A stretch of DNA of 64,000 bases, taken from Pseudarthrobacter equi (GTDB lineage Bacteria > Actinomycetota > Actinomycetes > Actinomycetales > Micrococcaceae). Below, one piece after another: positions 25,770 through 34,284 of the stretch (position 1 is its first letter; each line of letters starts with the position of its first letter). The position numbers and the translations under genes were made by a program. The DNA is taken from assembly GCF_900105535.1 (NCBI RefSeq), contig NZ_LT629779.1:496001-560000 (forward strand), given 5' to 3'. The notes under the pieces were generated by a model. The model saw only the letters and a program-made list of their open reading frames with translations, did no database searches and had not been told where the DNA came from.

Positions 25770-27469
25770 CAGTTGCTCACTTCGTCTAGGGAATCGTGGA
25801 AATGGTGGCGGGAGGTGTCCGCGGAGGCAGGCAGGTCGGGTGCCCAGCGGAACCGGATGGAGCCGCCCACCGGAACCTGCGCGGCGAGATCCAGGTGGTA
25901 GTCCGCCACCACTCCGATCACGGGATAACCGCCTGTGATGGGATGGTCGGCAAGGAAGAGCACGGGCTGGCCTTCCGGCGGAATCTGCAGGGCACCGGCC
26001 ATGGTCCCCTCACTGGGCAGCTCGCCGTCCCGGCTGCGGCGAAGCGGTTCGCCGGCCAGGCGCATGCCCACCCGGTTGGACCGCGGCGTGACGGCCCAAT
26101 CCTGGCTGCACAGCGATTCCAGCGCCGCCGCATCAAACCAGTCGTCGCGGGGACCGGGGACAATGTCCAGCACCGTGACCCCGGCGTCCGGGTAGTCGGG
26201 CTGCAGCTCGGGGTTGCCCACCACGTTGGATGTTGTGGTGGCGCCGGCGCCGAGCACTTGCCCGGCGGCCAGCGGCGCCGGCCCGATTCCGGACATGGTG
26301 TCAGTGGACCGGCTGCCCAGCACGGATTCCGCTTCCACGCCGCCGCGGATGGCCAGGTAGGTGCGGAAGCCCCTTTCCGGGGCGCCCACGGTCAGGGTTT
26401 CGCCGTCCAGCAGGGCGAAGGCGGTGGCCATGGGCACGGTGCGGACCTCGTCGGGCCAGCTGCCGTCTTCGGCGTCGTCGGTTTCGGCAGCGGACGACGG
26501 CGTCACTACAGTCAGTGCCGACGGCGCCCCGGTGACGGCCAGCACCTGGTCGCCCACGGCCTGGACGCGCAGGCCGCCGGCAACGCTTTCGATCACGGCG
26601 GCGGAGGGGCCGTTGCCCAGCACCCGGTTGGCGCGACGCACCGAGGCGCGGTCCAGCGCACCGGCCGATGACACCCCGAGTCCCGCATGCCCGGGCCGGC
26701 CGAGGTCCTGGACCAGGCTCTGGAGCCCGGGGGAGAGGATGCGGAGGCCGGACTCCACACTGGGATGCCCGGAGGTTCCGGCCGGTGCGGCCGGAATTTC
26801 CACGAGTTCCCGCACGGCGCGGAACTGGACGCGGTCACCCGGAGCGGCCAGGGCCGGCTGCTCCCGGCTGAGGTCCCACATGGGTGCCGCGGTGCGGCCG
26901 ATCAGTTGCCAGCCGCCCGGCGACTGCCGGGGGTAGACGGCCGAATAGTTGCCGGCCAGCGCCACGGACCCGGCAGGGACAGCGGTGCGGGGTGAACTCC
27001 GGCGCGGGACCTCCAGTGACTGGTTTTCCCCCACCATGTAGCCGAACCCGGGGGCGAAGCCACCGAAGGCCACCGTCCAGACCTGTCCCGTATGGGCGGC
27101 CACTACTCCGTCAGCGCCCAGGCCGGTGAGCCTTCCCACCTCGGCGAGGTCCTCGCCGTCGTACACGGTGTCGATGGTGACCAGCGCGCCTTCGGCGTGG
27201 GACTGGACCGTCAGGTCCATCGCCAGCAAACGGGCAGCCATCCGGCGTGCCGCCGCGGGCGAGTCCGCCTTCACCATCACGGTTTCGGCGGCGGCCAGGA
27301 CGTCCACCTGGCCGGGCAGCGGCGCCTCCAGCAGGAGGGCCTGCAGGGCCAGGACGTCGCGGAGGCCGGAGAGTTCGGCGAGCACTGCCGTGGTGCCTAC
27401 GGGCCGTACGGCCAAAACACGGGCGGACAGCACACGGGATGCCGTGGCGGGGCTACTGACTGTTTCCAT
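25769..27469 (-). CDS. Fused 5-oxoprolinase subunits PxpB-PxpC (KipI-KipA family)
   Basis: A 566-residue fusion. The N-terminal half (about 15-230) is the PxpB/KipI domain, with GFAPGFGYM and the [19 protein letters not shown] signature. The C-terminal half (about 245-560) is the PxpC/KipA domain ([33 protein letters not shown] end). In E. coli, separate PxpA, PxpB and PxpC together hydrolyse 5-oxoproline to glutamate with ATP. PxpA lies upstream in this operon (28912-29670), so the complex is complete here. KipI/KipA relatives were first named for kinase inhibition in Bacillus and are also related to urea amidolyase domains. The biotin carboxylase gene overlaps its stop. Confidence 0.9.
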   Translation of the reverse strand: METVSSPATASRVLSARVLAVRPVGTTAVLAELSGLRDVLALQALLLEAPLPGQVDVLAAAETVMVKADSPAAARRMAARLLAMDLTVQSHAEGALVTIDTVYDGEDLAEVGRLTGLGADGVVAAHTGQVWTVAFGGFAPGFGYMVGENQSLEVPRRSSPRTAVPAGSVALAGNYSAVYPRQSPGGWQLIGRTAAPMWDLSREQPALAAPGDRVQFRAVRELVEIPAAPAGTSGHPSVESGLRILSPGLQSLVQDLGRPGHAGLGVSSAGALDRASVRRANRVLGNGPSAAVIESVAGGLRVQAVGDQVLAVTGAPSALTVVTPSSAAETDDAEDGSWPDEVRTVPMATAFALLDGETLTVGAPERGFRTYLAIRGGVEAESVLGSRSTDTMSGIGPAPLAAGQVLGAGATTTSNVVGNPELQPDYPDAGVTVLDIVPGPRDDWFDAAALESLCSQDWAVTPRSNRVGMRLAGEPLRRSRDGELPSEGTMAGALQIPPEGQPVLFLADHPITGGYPVIGVVADYHLDLAAQVPVGGSIRFRWAPDLPASADTSRHHFHDSLDEVSN

Positions 27470-27487
27470 GGGGACCGGCCGCGCCGC

Positions 27488-28837
27488 TCAGGCGTGGCTC
27501 TCCTTTGCGCTGTTGTCGAGCAGGCGGACATCTTCCTCAGGCTGCGGATCGCGGCCCAGGCGCATGCCCACGATGGTGATGACCGCTGTCAGGGCGAGGT
27601 ATCCGGCAATCAGGTGCCAGCCACCGGAGGCCGCGCCGTAGAGGGCGGTGAAGATCAGCGGGGCCACGGCGCCGCCGATGACGCCGGCCAGCGTGTACGC
27701 GAGCGAGCTGCCGGCGTAGCGGAGGCGGGCCGGGAACTGCTCCGTGATGAACGCGGCCTGCGGGCCGTACATGAAGGCGTGCAGGGCCAGGCCGATTACC
27801 ACGCCGATGGTGAGCATCAGCACGGACTTGCCCTGGATCATCAGGAAGAACAGCGGAATGTAGATGGCGGTTGCGGCGGCGGCGATCCCGTAGACCCAGC
27901 GGCGGTTGATGCGGTCGGTGAGGGCGCCGGCGGCCGGGATAAGGAAGAGCTGGAACGCGGAACCGATGAGGATGGCCGCCAGGACGTTGCCGGTGGTCAT
28001 GCCGAGTTGCTTGGTGGCGTAGACGGCCACGAACACGGTGAAGAGGGCGTAGAGGACGTCCGGGCACAGGCGGGACAGGGCTGCCGAGATGAGGGCCTTG
28101 GGCTCCTTGGTGAAGACTTCCTTGATGGGTGCCTTGGGGCGGTCACCGTGGGCCTGGATGGCTTTGAAGACCGGGGTTTCCTCGAGCTTGAGGCGGATCA
28201 GCAGGCCGAAGGCCACCAGGATCGCGGAGGCGAGGAATGCGACGCGCCAGCCCCAGGACAGGAATGCTTCGTTGCTGAGCGAGGCGGCCAGGACGGCGAG
28301 GACGCCGTTGGCCATCAGGTTGCCGGCGGGCGGGCCGATCTGCGCGGCGGAGGACCAGAATCCGCGCTTGTTGGGATCGCCGAACTCGCTGGAGAGCAGC
28401 ACCGCGCCGCCCCATTCGCCGCCGACGCCGATGCCCTGGGCCAGGCGCAGGAGCACCAGGATGATGGGGGCGGCGATGCCGATGGCTGAGTAGTCGGGCA
28501 GCGCACCGATGAGGACGGTGGCGGCGCCGATCAGCACCAGGGTGAAGACGAGGACGTATTTGCGGCCCACCTTGTCACCGAGCCGGCCGAACACCACACC
28601 GCCGATGGGGCGGGCCAGGTAGCCCACCGCGAAGGCCGAGAAGGACAGGAGCAGCCCTACGAATTCGTCATCCGAGGGAAAGAAGATCTTGGGGAAGACG
28701 AGGGCCGAGGCCACCGAGTAGATGGCGAAATCGTAGTACTCGAGCGAGGTGCCGGTGAGGCTGGCGACGTAAGCCTTCAGTGCGCCGGCCGGCGGCTTCC
28801 TTGCCGCCGTCTTCGCTGCCTTGTTGGTGCTGGTCAT
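27488..28837 (-). CDS. MHS-family major facilitator transporter
   Basis: A 449-residue, 12-helix transporter of the metabolite:H+ symporter family. Landmarks are SLEYYDFAIYS at the start of helix 1, the loop GRLGDKVGRKYVLV (the G-x3-D-x2-G-R-R-type motif), and QGIGVGGEWGGAVLL in helix 4. The cluster context (PxpA upstream, PxpBC 18 bases downstream) suggests uptake of 5-oxoproline or a related carboxylate; the MHS family also carries proline/betaine, citrate, alpha-ketoglutarate and shikimate. Substrate is inferred only from neighbours. Confidence 0.9.
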   Translation of the reverse strand: MTSTNKAAKTAARKPPAGALKAYVASLTGTSLEYYDFAIYSVASALVFPKIFFPSDDEFVGLLLSFSAFAVGYLARPIGGVVFGRLGDKVGRKYVLVFTLVLIGAATVLIGALPDYSAIGIAAPIILVLLRLAQGIGVGGEWGGAVLLSSEFGDPNKRGFWSSAAQIGPPAGNLMANGVLAVLAASLSNEAFLSWGWRVAFLASAILVAFGLLIRLKLEETPVFKAIQAHGDRPKAPIKEVFTKEPKALISAALSRLCPDVLYALFTVFVAVYATKQLGMTTGNVLAAILIGSAFQLFLIPAAGALTDRINRRWVYGIAAAATAIYIPLFFLMIQGKSVLMLTIGVVIGLALHAFMYGPQAAFITEQFPARLRYAGSSLAYTLAGVIGGAVAPLIFTALYGAASGGWHLIAGYLALTAVITIVGMRLGRDPQPEEDVRLLDNSAKESHA

Positions 28838-28911
28838 GGGTTCCTCCGGGGGTGAGGGTGGTGCGGGGCCTGTTGGCCTTGGATACGGGGGGCGGTAGCC
28901 GGGCGGACTGG

Positions 28912-29670
28912 CTAGGCGAACGCGCCGATGCTGATGCCGGCGTCGGCGAGTGCGGACTTCACGGCGGTGGCCATTGCGACCGCCCCTGGGGAGTCACCAT
29001 GCAAGCAGATGCTTTCTGCGCGGATTTTCAGGATGGACCCGTCGATGGTCCTGACGGACTGTTCGGTGGCCATCCTTAATACATGCTCCGCCACTTCGGC
29101 GGGATCGTGAAGGACTGCGCCCGGCTGGGTACGGGACACGAGGGTCCCGTCCGGGTTGTAGGCGCGGTCCGCGAAGGCTTCGGTCACTGCCCGCAGGCCC
29201 GCTTCCTCTGCCAGCCGCAGGACTTCCGAGCCTGGCAGCCCCATGATGGGCAGGCCGGGATCCACGGACTTCACGGCGTCGACGACGGCGCGCGCCTGGG
29301 CGGTGTGCGACACAATCGCGTTGTACAGGCCGCCGTGCGGCTTCACGTACCGGACTTTCGTTCCTTCGGCGGCGGCCAATGCCTGCAGAGCACCGATCTG
29401 GTACACCACGTCGTCGGCCAGTTCGCCTGGGCTGATGTCCAGGAAGCGGCGTCCGAAGCCTGCGAGGTCGCGGTAGCCCACGTGGGCGCCGATGACGACG
29501 CCGGCCTCCGCCGCGTTCCGGCAGGTCCGGCGGATCACGGTGGGGTCCCCGGCATGGAAGCCGCAGGCCACGTTGGCGCTGGACACCGAGCTGAACATGG
29601 CGGCATCGTCGCCGAGGGTCCAGCGGCCGAAGGACTCGCCGACGTCGCTGTTGAGGTCGATGGAAGTCAT
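28912..29670 (-). CDS. pxpA: 5-oxoprolinase subunit PxpA (LamB/YcsF family)
   Basis: A 252-residue cytoplasmic protein. ATG 29670 is chosen because it begins the universal [13 protein letters not shown] motif and has a GGGATCAC site upstream; the frame extends 26 codons further without similarity. Other family landmarks are [30 protein letters not shown] and [12 protein letters not shown]. In E. coli PxpA works with PxpB and PxpC as the prokaryotic ATP-dependent 5-oxoprolinase, turning the damage product pyroglutamate into glutamate. It is the first gene of the operon and diverges from the GntR regulator, with an operator-like palindrome between them. Confidence 0.93.
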   Translation of the reverse strand: MTSIDLNSDVGESFGRWTLGDDAAMFSSVSSANVACGFHAGDPTVIRRTCRNAAEAGVVIGAHVGYRDLAGFGRRFLDISPGELADDVVYQIGALQALAAAEGTKVRYVKPHGGLYNAIVSHTAQARAVVDAVKSVDPGLPIMGLPGSEVLRLAEEAGLRAVTEAFADRAYNPDGTLVSRTQPGAVLHDPAEVAEHVLRMATEQSVRTIDGSILKIRAESICLHGDSPGAVAMATAVKSALADAGISIGAFA

Positions 29671-29721
29671 TTGTGATCCCCGTCTCATTGGTTGGTCATA
29701 ACTAGGATGCACCAAATCTAC

Positions 29722-29738
29722 GGATTGTTCAACAATCC
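29722..29738. promoter_or_regulatory. Perfect GntR-type palindrome between pxpA and its regulator
   Basis: GGATTGTTCAACAATCC is a perfect 17-bp palindrome around a central C. It lies 52 bases before pxpA and 40 bases before the GntR gene, so one site could control both divergent transcripts. Size and symmetry fit operators of FadR/VanR-subfamily regulators. Confidence 0.75.
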
Positions 29739-29777
29739 TTCGATTCAACGATGTGACGATCGTGTAAATTCTCGGGT

Positions 29778-30455
29778 ATGGCCACTCTCGATTCCGCTCC
29801 CGCTTCCGCAGGCCGCCTCCGGGTGGCCATGCCGTCCGTGGCTGAACGCGTGGCCCAGGAACTCCGCCGGCAGCTGGCCGAAGGCGCGTTGATCCCGGGG
29901 GCGAGGCTCACCGAATCCACCATTGCCGAGGACCTGGGCGTCTCCCGGAACACAGTGCGGGAGGCGTTTGCGGAACTGGCCAGTGAGCGTCTGGTGGTCC
30001 GGCACCCCAACCGCGGCGTCTTCGTGGCAAGCCTGGGGGCGGAGGACATCCATGACGTCTATACGGTCCGGCGGTTTATCGAGGTCAGCGCGATGCGCGG
30101 CGGAGGCAGCCCCGAGGATGTGGCCGCTGTCCGGGCCGCGGTGGAGGAAGGCAAGCGCGCTGCGGCGGCCGGAGACGATGAAGCCGGGGGGACCGCTAAC
30201 CAGCACTTCCACGGTGCCATCGTGGCGATGGCCCGCAGCCCGCGGCTGAACACGGTCATGGCCCAGGTGCTGGCCGAGATGCGCTTGTTCTTCCACAAGG
30301 CCACCGCTGATGCACTGTTCTACCAGCGCTACCTGCCGGACAACGAAGCAATCTGTGAGGCGTTGGAAGCCGGCGATCCGGACCGGGCCGCGGATCTCCT
30401 GCTGGCCTACCTGGACCGTTCCGAGGACAACCTGGCGGCAGTGCACGGAGAGTAG
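29778..30455 (+). CDS. GntR-family (FadR/VanR subfamily) transcriptional regulator
   Basis: A 225-residue regulator. The winged helix-turn-helix covers about residues 20-85 ([15 protein letters not shown], then [21 protein letters not shown]). The C-terminal FCD ligand-binding domain spans about 95-215 and shows metal-site candidates in the [20 protein letters not shown] and FFHKA regions. It is divergent from the pxpA-transporter-pxpBC-carboxylase operon and separated from it by 107 bases carrying a perfect palindrome. It is therefore the probable local repressor responding to 5-oxoproline or a related acid. The effector is inferred. Confidence 0.92.
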   Translation: MATLDSAPASAGRLRVAMPSVAERVAQELRRQLAEGALIPGARLTESTIAEDLGVSRNTVREAFAELASERLVVRHPNRGVFVASLGAEDIHDVYTVRRFIEVSAMRGGGSPEDVAAVRAAVEEGKRAAAAGDDEAGGTANQHFHGAIVAMARSPRLNTVMAQVLAEMRLFFHKATADALFYQRYLPDNEAICEALEAGDPDRAADLLLAYLDRSEDNLAAVHGE

Positions 30456-30486
30456 GTCGGCGGCTTGGTGCCGCCGGATCCCGGGC

Positions 30487-30969
30487 TTACTCGGCGATGT
30501 CCTCTGCCCAGAGTTCCGGGTTGTTGTCCTGGAAATCGCGCATCATGTCCACGCAGCGCTGGTCATCGAGGACAATCACTTCGACGCCGCGGGACCGCAG
30601 GAGGTCGAACTCGCCCGGGAAGGTGCGCGCTTCGCCCACCACCACCCGGGGGATCTTGAACTGGATGATGGTTCCGGTGCACATGGCACACGGGGCAAGG
30701 GTGGTGTACAGCGTGGTGTCCCGGTAGCTGCGCTGCCGGCCGGCTGCCCGGAGCGCCGACATCTCCCCGTGCGCTATCGGATCGCCGTTCTGGACCCGCT
30801 CGTTGTGGCCGCTGGCGATGACCACACCGTTGCGGGCAAGCGCCGCGCCGATGGGAATGCCGCCTTCGCTGGAGCTTTTCCGGGCCGCCGCATAGGCAGC
30901 CTCGAATGCAGCGTCGGAAGTCGCCTGCGGAGGCAATGCGGCGGCAGCCAGCGGGGATTCGGAAGTCAT
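30487..30969 (-). CDS. Yeast-type cytosine deaminase (nucleoside deaminase superfamily)
   Basis: A 160-residue zinc deaminase. Zinc ligands and proton shuttle are visible in HGE (His67, Glu69) and PCAMC (Cys94, Cys97). Beyond the generic fold it shares the particular features of yeast Fcy1: GGIPIG near the N-terminus, GHNERVQ, YTTLAPCAMCTG, IPRVVVGE and the C-terminal WAEDI with Asp157 at the position of the Fcy1 substrate-contacting aspartate. It should convert cytosine to uracil in pyrimidine salvage. It is a single gene, convergent with the GntR regulator. A broader specificity (guanine, isoguanine or creatinine-like substrates) cannot be excluded. Confidence 0.85.
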   Translation of the reverse strand: MTSESPLAAAALPPQATSDAAFEAAYAAARKSSSEGGIPIGAALARNGVVIASGHNERVQNGDPIAHGEMSALRAAGRQRSYRDTTLYTTLAPCAMCTGTIIQFKIPRVVVGEARTFPGEFDLLRSRGVEVIVLDDQRCVDMMRDFQDNNPELWAEDIAE

Positions 30970-31062
30970 CCGGACATTGTCGCATGCGGGATTACCCGGC
31001 GGACCGCCGGAGGCCCCGGGCAGCCGGGACCTCCTGGCTGTTAGGCCGGACTCGGGTTTTCG

Positions 31063-31209
31063 TCAGGCGCGGGTCCTGCCGCGGACGAAGTGGAAGATCA
31101 GGACGACGACGGCGACAACCAGCAGGATGTGGATCAGGCCGCCGCCAATATTGGCGAGCAGTCCGAGAAGCCACAGAACGGCAATGATGATGGCAATCCA
31201 AAGCAACAT
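31063..31209 (-). CDS. Small membrane protein, lmo0937/DUF5670-like
   Basis: A 48-residue open frame with a strong AAGGAG ribosome site 6 bases before ATG 31209. The peptide is almost wholly hydrophobic: helix one MLLWIAIIIAVLWLLGLL, a glycine turn ANIGGGLIH, helix two ILLVVAVVVLIF and a basic tail VRGRTRA. The two-helix hairpin with a GG turn and RGR-type tail matches the lmo0937-family small proteins widespread in Gram-positive bacteria and often stress-induced. Function is unknown. Its stop lies 93 bases upstream of the cytosine deaminase start, in the same orientation. Confidence 0.8.
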   Translation of the reverse strand: MLLWIAIIIAVLWLLGLLANIGGGLIHILLVVAVVVLIFHFVRGRTRA

Positions 31210-31381
31210 GGAATTCTCCTTGTGGGTAAATTTCGGATGGAATTGTGCTTTAGCCCGCGGATTTTCACATACTACGCCCGGCGCAATCCCCCGACGCCAA
31301 ACACCGCGCTGTTAATTTTCCCAACCCCGCCGCGGGCCGATCCGCGGCCACCACGCGGGGGCGTTCGCCAACCGCCAGGAC

Positions 31382-32488
31382 CTACTTTTGGGTGACCCGG
31401 TACCGTTCGATTTGCCGGAGACGGCGCAGGAGGCTGTCGCGCCGGGGGTGCGGGACGGCGTCGGCCGCTTCTGCCGTGAGGTCAATGTGCCTGGTGCCGA
31501 ATTGCCACAGCAGGAGGTCATCCAGCAGCCGGTCCGGTCCGGGGGAGTAGCGGTGGTCCAGGGCCTTGCGGACCTCGGTGATCTGCTCCGCGCGGAGCAG
31601 CCCGGCCAGTTCCATGGTCCGCGTGAGTCCGTGCGCCGCGAGCAGCTCCGAGGCCCAGCCCCAGTCGTCATCCACCTTGCGGTCCACGTGCGGCAGCAGC
31701 GTGCGCCACACATCCCTGACCCGGTTCGGTGTGAGCGGTGCCGCGCCCTCACCGTCGGTGTCCCAGAAGCTGCGGACTTCCTCGTACCGTTCGTGCAGGT
31801 CCGCGAACGCCGTCTCCACCGTTTCCAGCATGGCTGCCGTGGCCGTGAACTGCCGGTCGAAATGCGGGGTCCAGGCCCGGGGATCCTCGGCCTTGAAGCG
31901 GATATCGTGCTCGATTTCGCTCCATGCGTGGGCGAAGATGGTGCGGATCTGGCACTCGAAGAAGTAGCTGCCGTTGGGCGTGACCTCCGGGTTGAAGACC
32001 TGTTGGTATTCCTTGACGGCCTCGTTCTGGATGGTCCGCAGGATCAGGTGCCGGCTCGAATACCCGTAGGTGCCGGACTCGATGGAGCCGATGTCCTTTT
32101 CCCGGTCCCCGCGGCAGTCGAACAGCTGGCGCTGCCGCTTGATGATGTTGGCCACCGCCGCATTCTCGGCCGGCAGCTTGGTAATGACGCGGATCCCCAC
32201 CATGTCATTGAGGGTCCGGAACGGGTCCGGGAACTTCAGCAGCCGGCGCCCGCCCGGCTCCAGCGGCTCCTCTGTGCGGGAGATCTTCTCCTTGAACGAC
32301 TCCACCGTCTTGGTGCGGCCAGTGACGAACAGCGGGGTGACCTCACTGTCCTTGAGCATGTCCCGCAGGACCAGCAGCACATCGCGGGTAACCAGTTTCA
32401 GGGCAGGGCGGACTTGCTCGTACAGCTCCACGTTGTGCTGCACGGATTCGCGCAGCGGCTCGTCCAAATTCTCCCAGTTACTCGGCAT
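31382..32488 (-). CDS. RelA/SpoT-domain protein, probable stand-alone (p)ppGpp synthetase
   Basis: A 368-residue cytoplasmic protein with a RelA/SpoT synthetase domain at about residues 40-225 and no hydrolase, TGS or ACT domain. Diagnostic motifs are TGRTKTVESFKEK, FRTLNDMVGIRVI (the D-x-x-G-R core), YGYSSRHLIL (pyrimidine-pocket Tyr and His) and ECQIRTIFAHAWSEIEH (E-x-Q-x-R-T). All expected catalytic residues are present, so it should transfer pyrophosphate from ATP to GDP or GTP. The C-terminal 140 residues are helical and not recognised. Small alarmone synthetases serve stress responses, and some are toxins; no antitoxin-like partner gene is adjacent. Confidence 0.87.
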   Translation of the reverse strand: MPSNWENLDEPLRESVQHNVELYEQVRPALKLVTRDVLLVLRDMLKDSEVTPLFVTGRTKTVESFKEKISRTEEPLEPGGRRLLKFPDPFRTLNDMVGIRVITKLPAENAAVANIIKRQRQLFDCRGDREKDIGSIESGTYGYSSRHLILRTIQNEAVKEYQQVFNPEVTPNGSYFFECQIRTIFAHAWSEIEHDIRFKAEDPRAWTPHFDRQFTATAAMLETVETAFADLHERYEEVRSFWDTDGEGAAPLTPNRVRDVWRTLLPHVDRKVDDDWGWASELLAAHGLTRTMELAGLLRAEQITEVRKALDHRYSPGPDRLLDDLLLWQFGTRHIDLTAEAADAVPHPRRDSLLRRLRQIERYRVTQK

Positions 32489-32594
32489 GGTCCCAGCTTA
32501 CGGCCGGGGTCTGACAGAACGGAGGCGGCCAATCCTTGCGCGTCACAGGACGCCACCAGACACCCGCCCCAGTCCCGGACTCGGAAGCGGAAGA

Positions 32595-32615
32595 GGGGGG
32601 GGTGAATGGGGGGGG
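32595..32615 (+). repeat. Two G8 homopolymer tracts upstream of a promoter
   Basis: Eight G (32595-32602), TGAAT, then eight G (32608-32615), ending 8 bases before the -35 box at 32624. Such runs are prone to slippage and could change promoter spacing or fold as G-rich structure. They are stable-looking here as a single sequence, and the length variation is untested. Confidence 0.6.
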
Positions 32616-32623
32616 AGGAAGTG

Positions 32624-32652
32624 TTGACACGCCCCGCCGGCTGGCCTAGCTT
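32624..32652 (+). promoter_or_regulatory. Sigma-70-like promoter of the M1 peptidase gene
   Basis: TTGACA (32624-32629), a 17-nt spacer and TAGCTT (32647-32652). The predicted transcript start near 32659 leaves a leader of about 145 bases to ATG 32806, which is long; it is GC-rich with several possible stems but matches no riboswitch class I know. This covers most of the 317-base gap. Confidence 0.6.
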
Positions 32653-32805
32653 TCATTCCATCTGGTGGGGCAACAGCGGCCCAGAGGCCGCCGGTACCGG
32701 TCTTGTCGCCGCGAAGGCACACAACCTGTTACCTCCGGCGGGCGCCGGGCAGAACTGCCACGGCCGGAACCGCCCGCCGCCCGGCACCATTCCAGGACTG
32801 CAACC

Positions 32806-34284
32806 ATGACCAACCTGACGAAGGCCCGCCGCATCGCCGCGGCAGCAGTAGCACTCTTGACGGCCGCCGCCGCGGGGATCACCCCGGCGCAGGCTGCACC
32901 CCAAGGCGGCCCGCGCTACGGCCCAGGTGCGGCGGGAAGTGGTGATCCCTACTTCCCGTACGCGGGCAACGGCGGGTACGACGTCCTGCACTACGGCCTC
33001 GACCTCCGCTACACGCCGCCGTCGGACCCGGCCGCAGCGGGAAACCTCACCGCGGAGGCCACCATCACCCTGCGCGCCACCCAGGACCTGGACGCCCTCG
33101 ACTTCGACCTGCGCGGACTCACCGTCACCGCCGTGGACGTGGACGGCAAGGACGTCAATCGCGGCGCGGGCCCCTCGGAGTGGACCCAGGTGCAGGACGA
33201 TGCGAACCGCCGGTGGGAACTCACCGTCGGACTGCGGCCCAAACTGAAGGAAGGCCGGACAACCACCATCACCATCAGCTACGGCGGTGCCACCGGCCGG
33301 CCCCAGGACACTACGGGGGCGCTGTACGGATGGGTGACCACCCCTGACGGAGCCATGGTGGTCAACGAACCCGACGGCGCACCCACCTGGTTTCCGGTGA
33401 ACGACGACCCCGAGGACAAAGCCACGTACTCCTTCCGCATCACCGTCCCGGAAGGAAAAACCGCAGTAGCCAACGGCCTGCCCGGGGACGACCCGGAAAC
33501 ACACGCCGGCTGGACAACCTGGAGCTGGGAGGCGGCGGACCCGATGGCCAGCTACCTCGCCACGGCAAGCGTCGGAGACTTCACCCTGTCCTACAGCGAG
33601 GGACCCCGCGGCCTGCCGATCATCAATGCGGTGGACACCGGTGTGACCGGGCCCGCGCTGGTGAAAACCAATGCGGCCCTTGCGCTGCAGCCACAAATGA
33701 TCCGCTACCTGTCAGACCTGTTCGGGCGGTATCCGTTCGAGGCCTTCGGTGCGATTGTGGACGACGACTCGGTGGATTACGCCCTGGAAACGCAAACCCG
33801 GCCGGTCTATTCAGAGGTTGCCGATGAGGACACGGTTGTCCACGAACTGGGTCACCAGTGGTTCGGTAACAGCGTCAGCCCGGCGGACTGGAAGGACATC
33901 TGGCTCAACGAGGGCTGGGCCACCTATGTCGAGTGGCTGTGGGCCGAACACCAGGGCAAGGCGACACTGGCAAAGCAGTTCACGGATACCGTGGCTGAAC
34001 TGGACAGCAAGAACCTCTGGGCGCTGGACATCTCCAATCCGGGGCGGGACAACCTGTTCGCCGAGCAGGTGTACCGACGGGGAGCCGCCATGCTCCATGC
34101 ACTGCGGGCCAGGATCGGGGACGCGGCCTTCTTTGCCGGGGCCACCGAATGGCTGGACCGCTACGCCAATTCCTCGGCAACAACCGGGGATTTTGAAGCA
34201 GTGATGGAGGAAGCCTCCGGGCAGCAGCTTGACGCGTTCTTCAACGACTGGCTGCGGGAGGGGGACCGCCCGGCTATGCCGTAG
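32806..34284 (+). CDS. Secreted M1-family zinc metallopeptidase
   Basis: A 492-residue aminopeptidase-N-like enzyme. ATG 32806 is chosen because it opens a Sec signal peptide (TKARRIAAAAVALLTAAAAG, cleavage after AQA near residue 29); the frame runs further upstream without meaning. The zinc site is complete: HELGH at 346-350 and Glu369 in NEGWATYVEW, the HExxH-x18-E spacing of M1 peptidases. The N-terminal part (about 40-220) is the beta-sandwich domain with DVLHYGLDLRYT. The usual GxMEN substrate motif is replaced by an ETQTRPVYS segment, as in the short actinobacterial secreted members. Its end overlaps the convergent LacI gene by 11 bases. Confidence 0.88.
   Translation: MTNLTKARRIAAAAVALLTAAAAGITPAQAAPQGGPRYGPGAAGSGDPYFPYAGNGGYDVLHYGLDLRYTPPSDPAAAGNLTAEATITLRATQDLDALDFDLRGLTVTAVDVDGKDVNRGAGPSEWTQVQDDANRRWELTVGLRPKLKEGRTTTITISYGGATGRPQDTTGALYGWVTTPDGAMVVNEPDGAPTWFPVNDDPEDKATYSFRITVPEGKTAVANGLPGDDPETHAGWTTWSWEAADPMASYLATASVGDFTLSYSEGPRGLPIINAVDTGVTGPALVKTNAALALQPQMIRYLSDLFGRYPFEAFGAIVDDDSVDYALETQTRPVYSEVADEDTVVHELGHQWFGNSVSPADWKDIWLNEGWATYVEWLWAEHQGKATLAKQFTDTVAELDSKNLWALDISNPGRDNLFAEQVYRRGAAMLHALRARIGDAAFFAGATEWLDRYANSSATTGDFEAVMEEASGQQLDAFFNDWLREGDRPAMP

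Noticed and set aside
27092..28489. Plus-strand open frame of 465 codons antisense to the MHS transporter
   Set aside because: Composition (Gly, Gln, Glu, Asp, His repeats) is that of a reverse-complement shadow; the transporter on the minus strand has full family motifs.
32653..32805. Riboswitch in the long leader of the M1 peptidase gene
   Set aside because: The leader is GC-rich and can fold, but it matches no riboswitch class I know and the gene is not metabolic in the usual sense.
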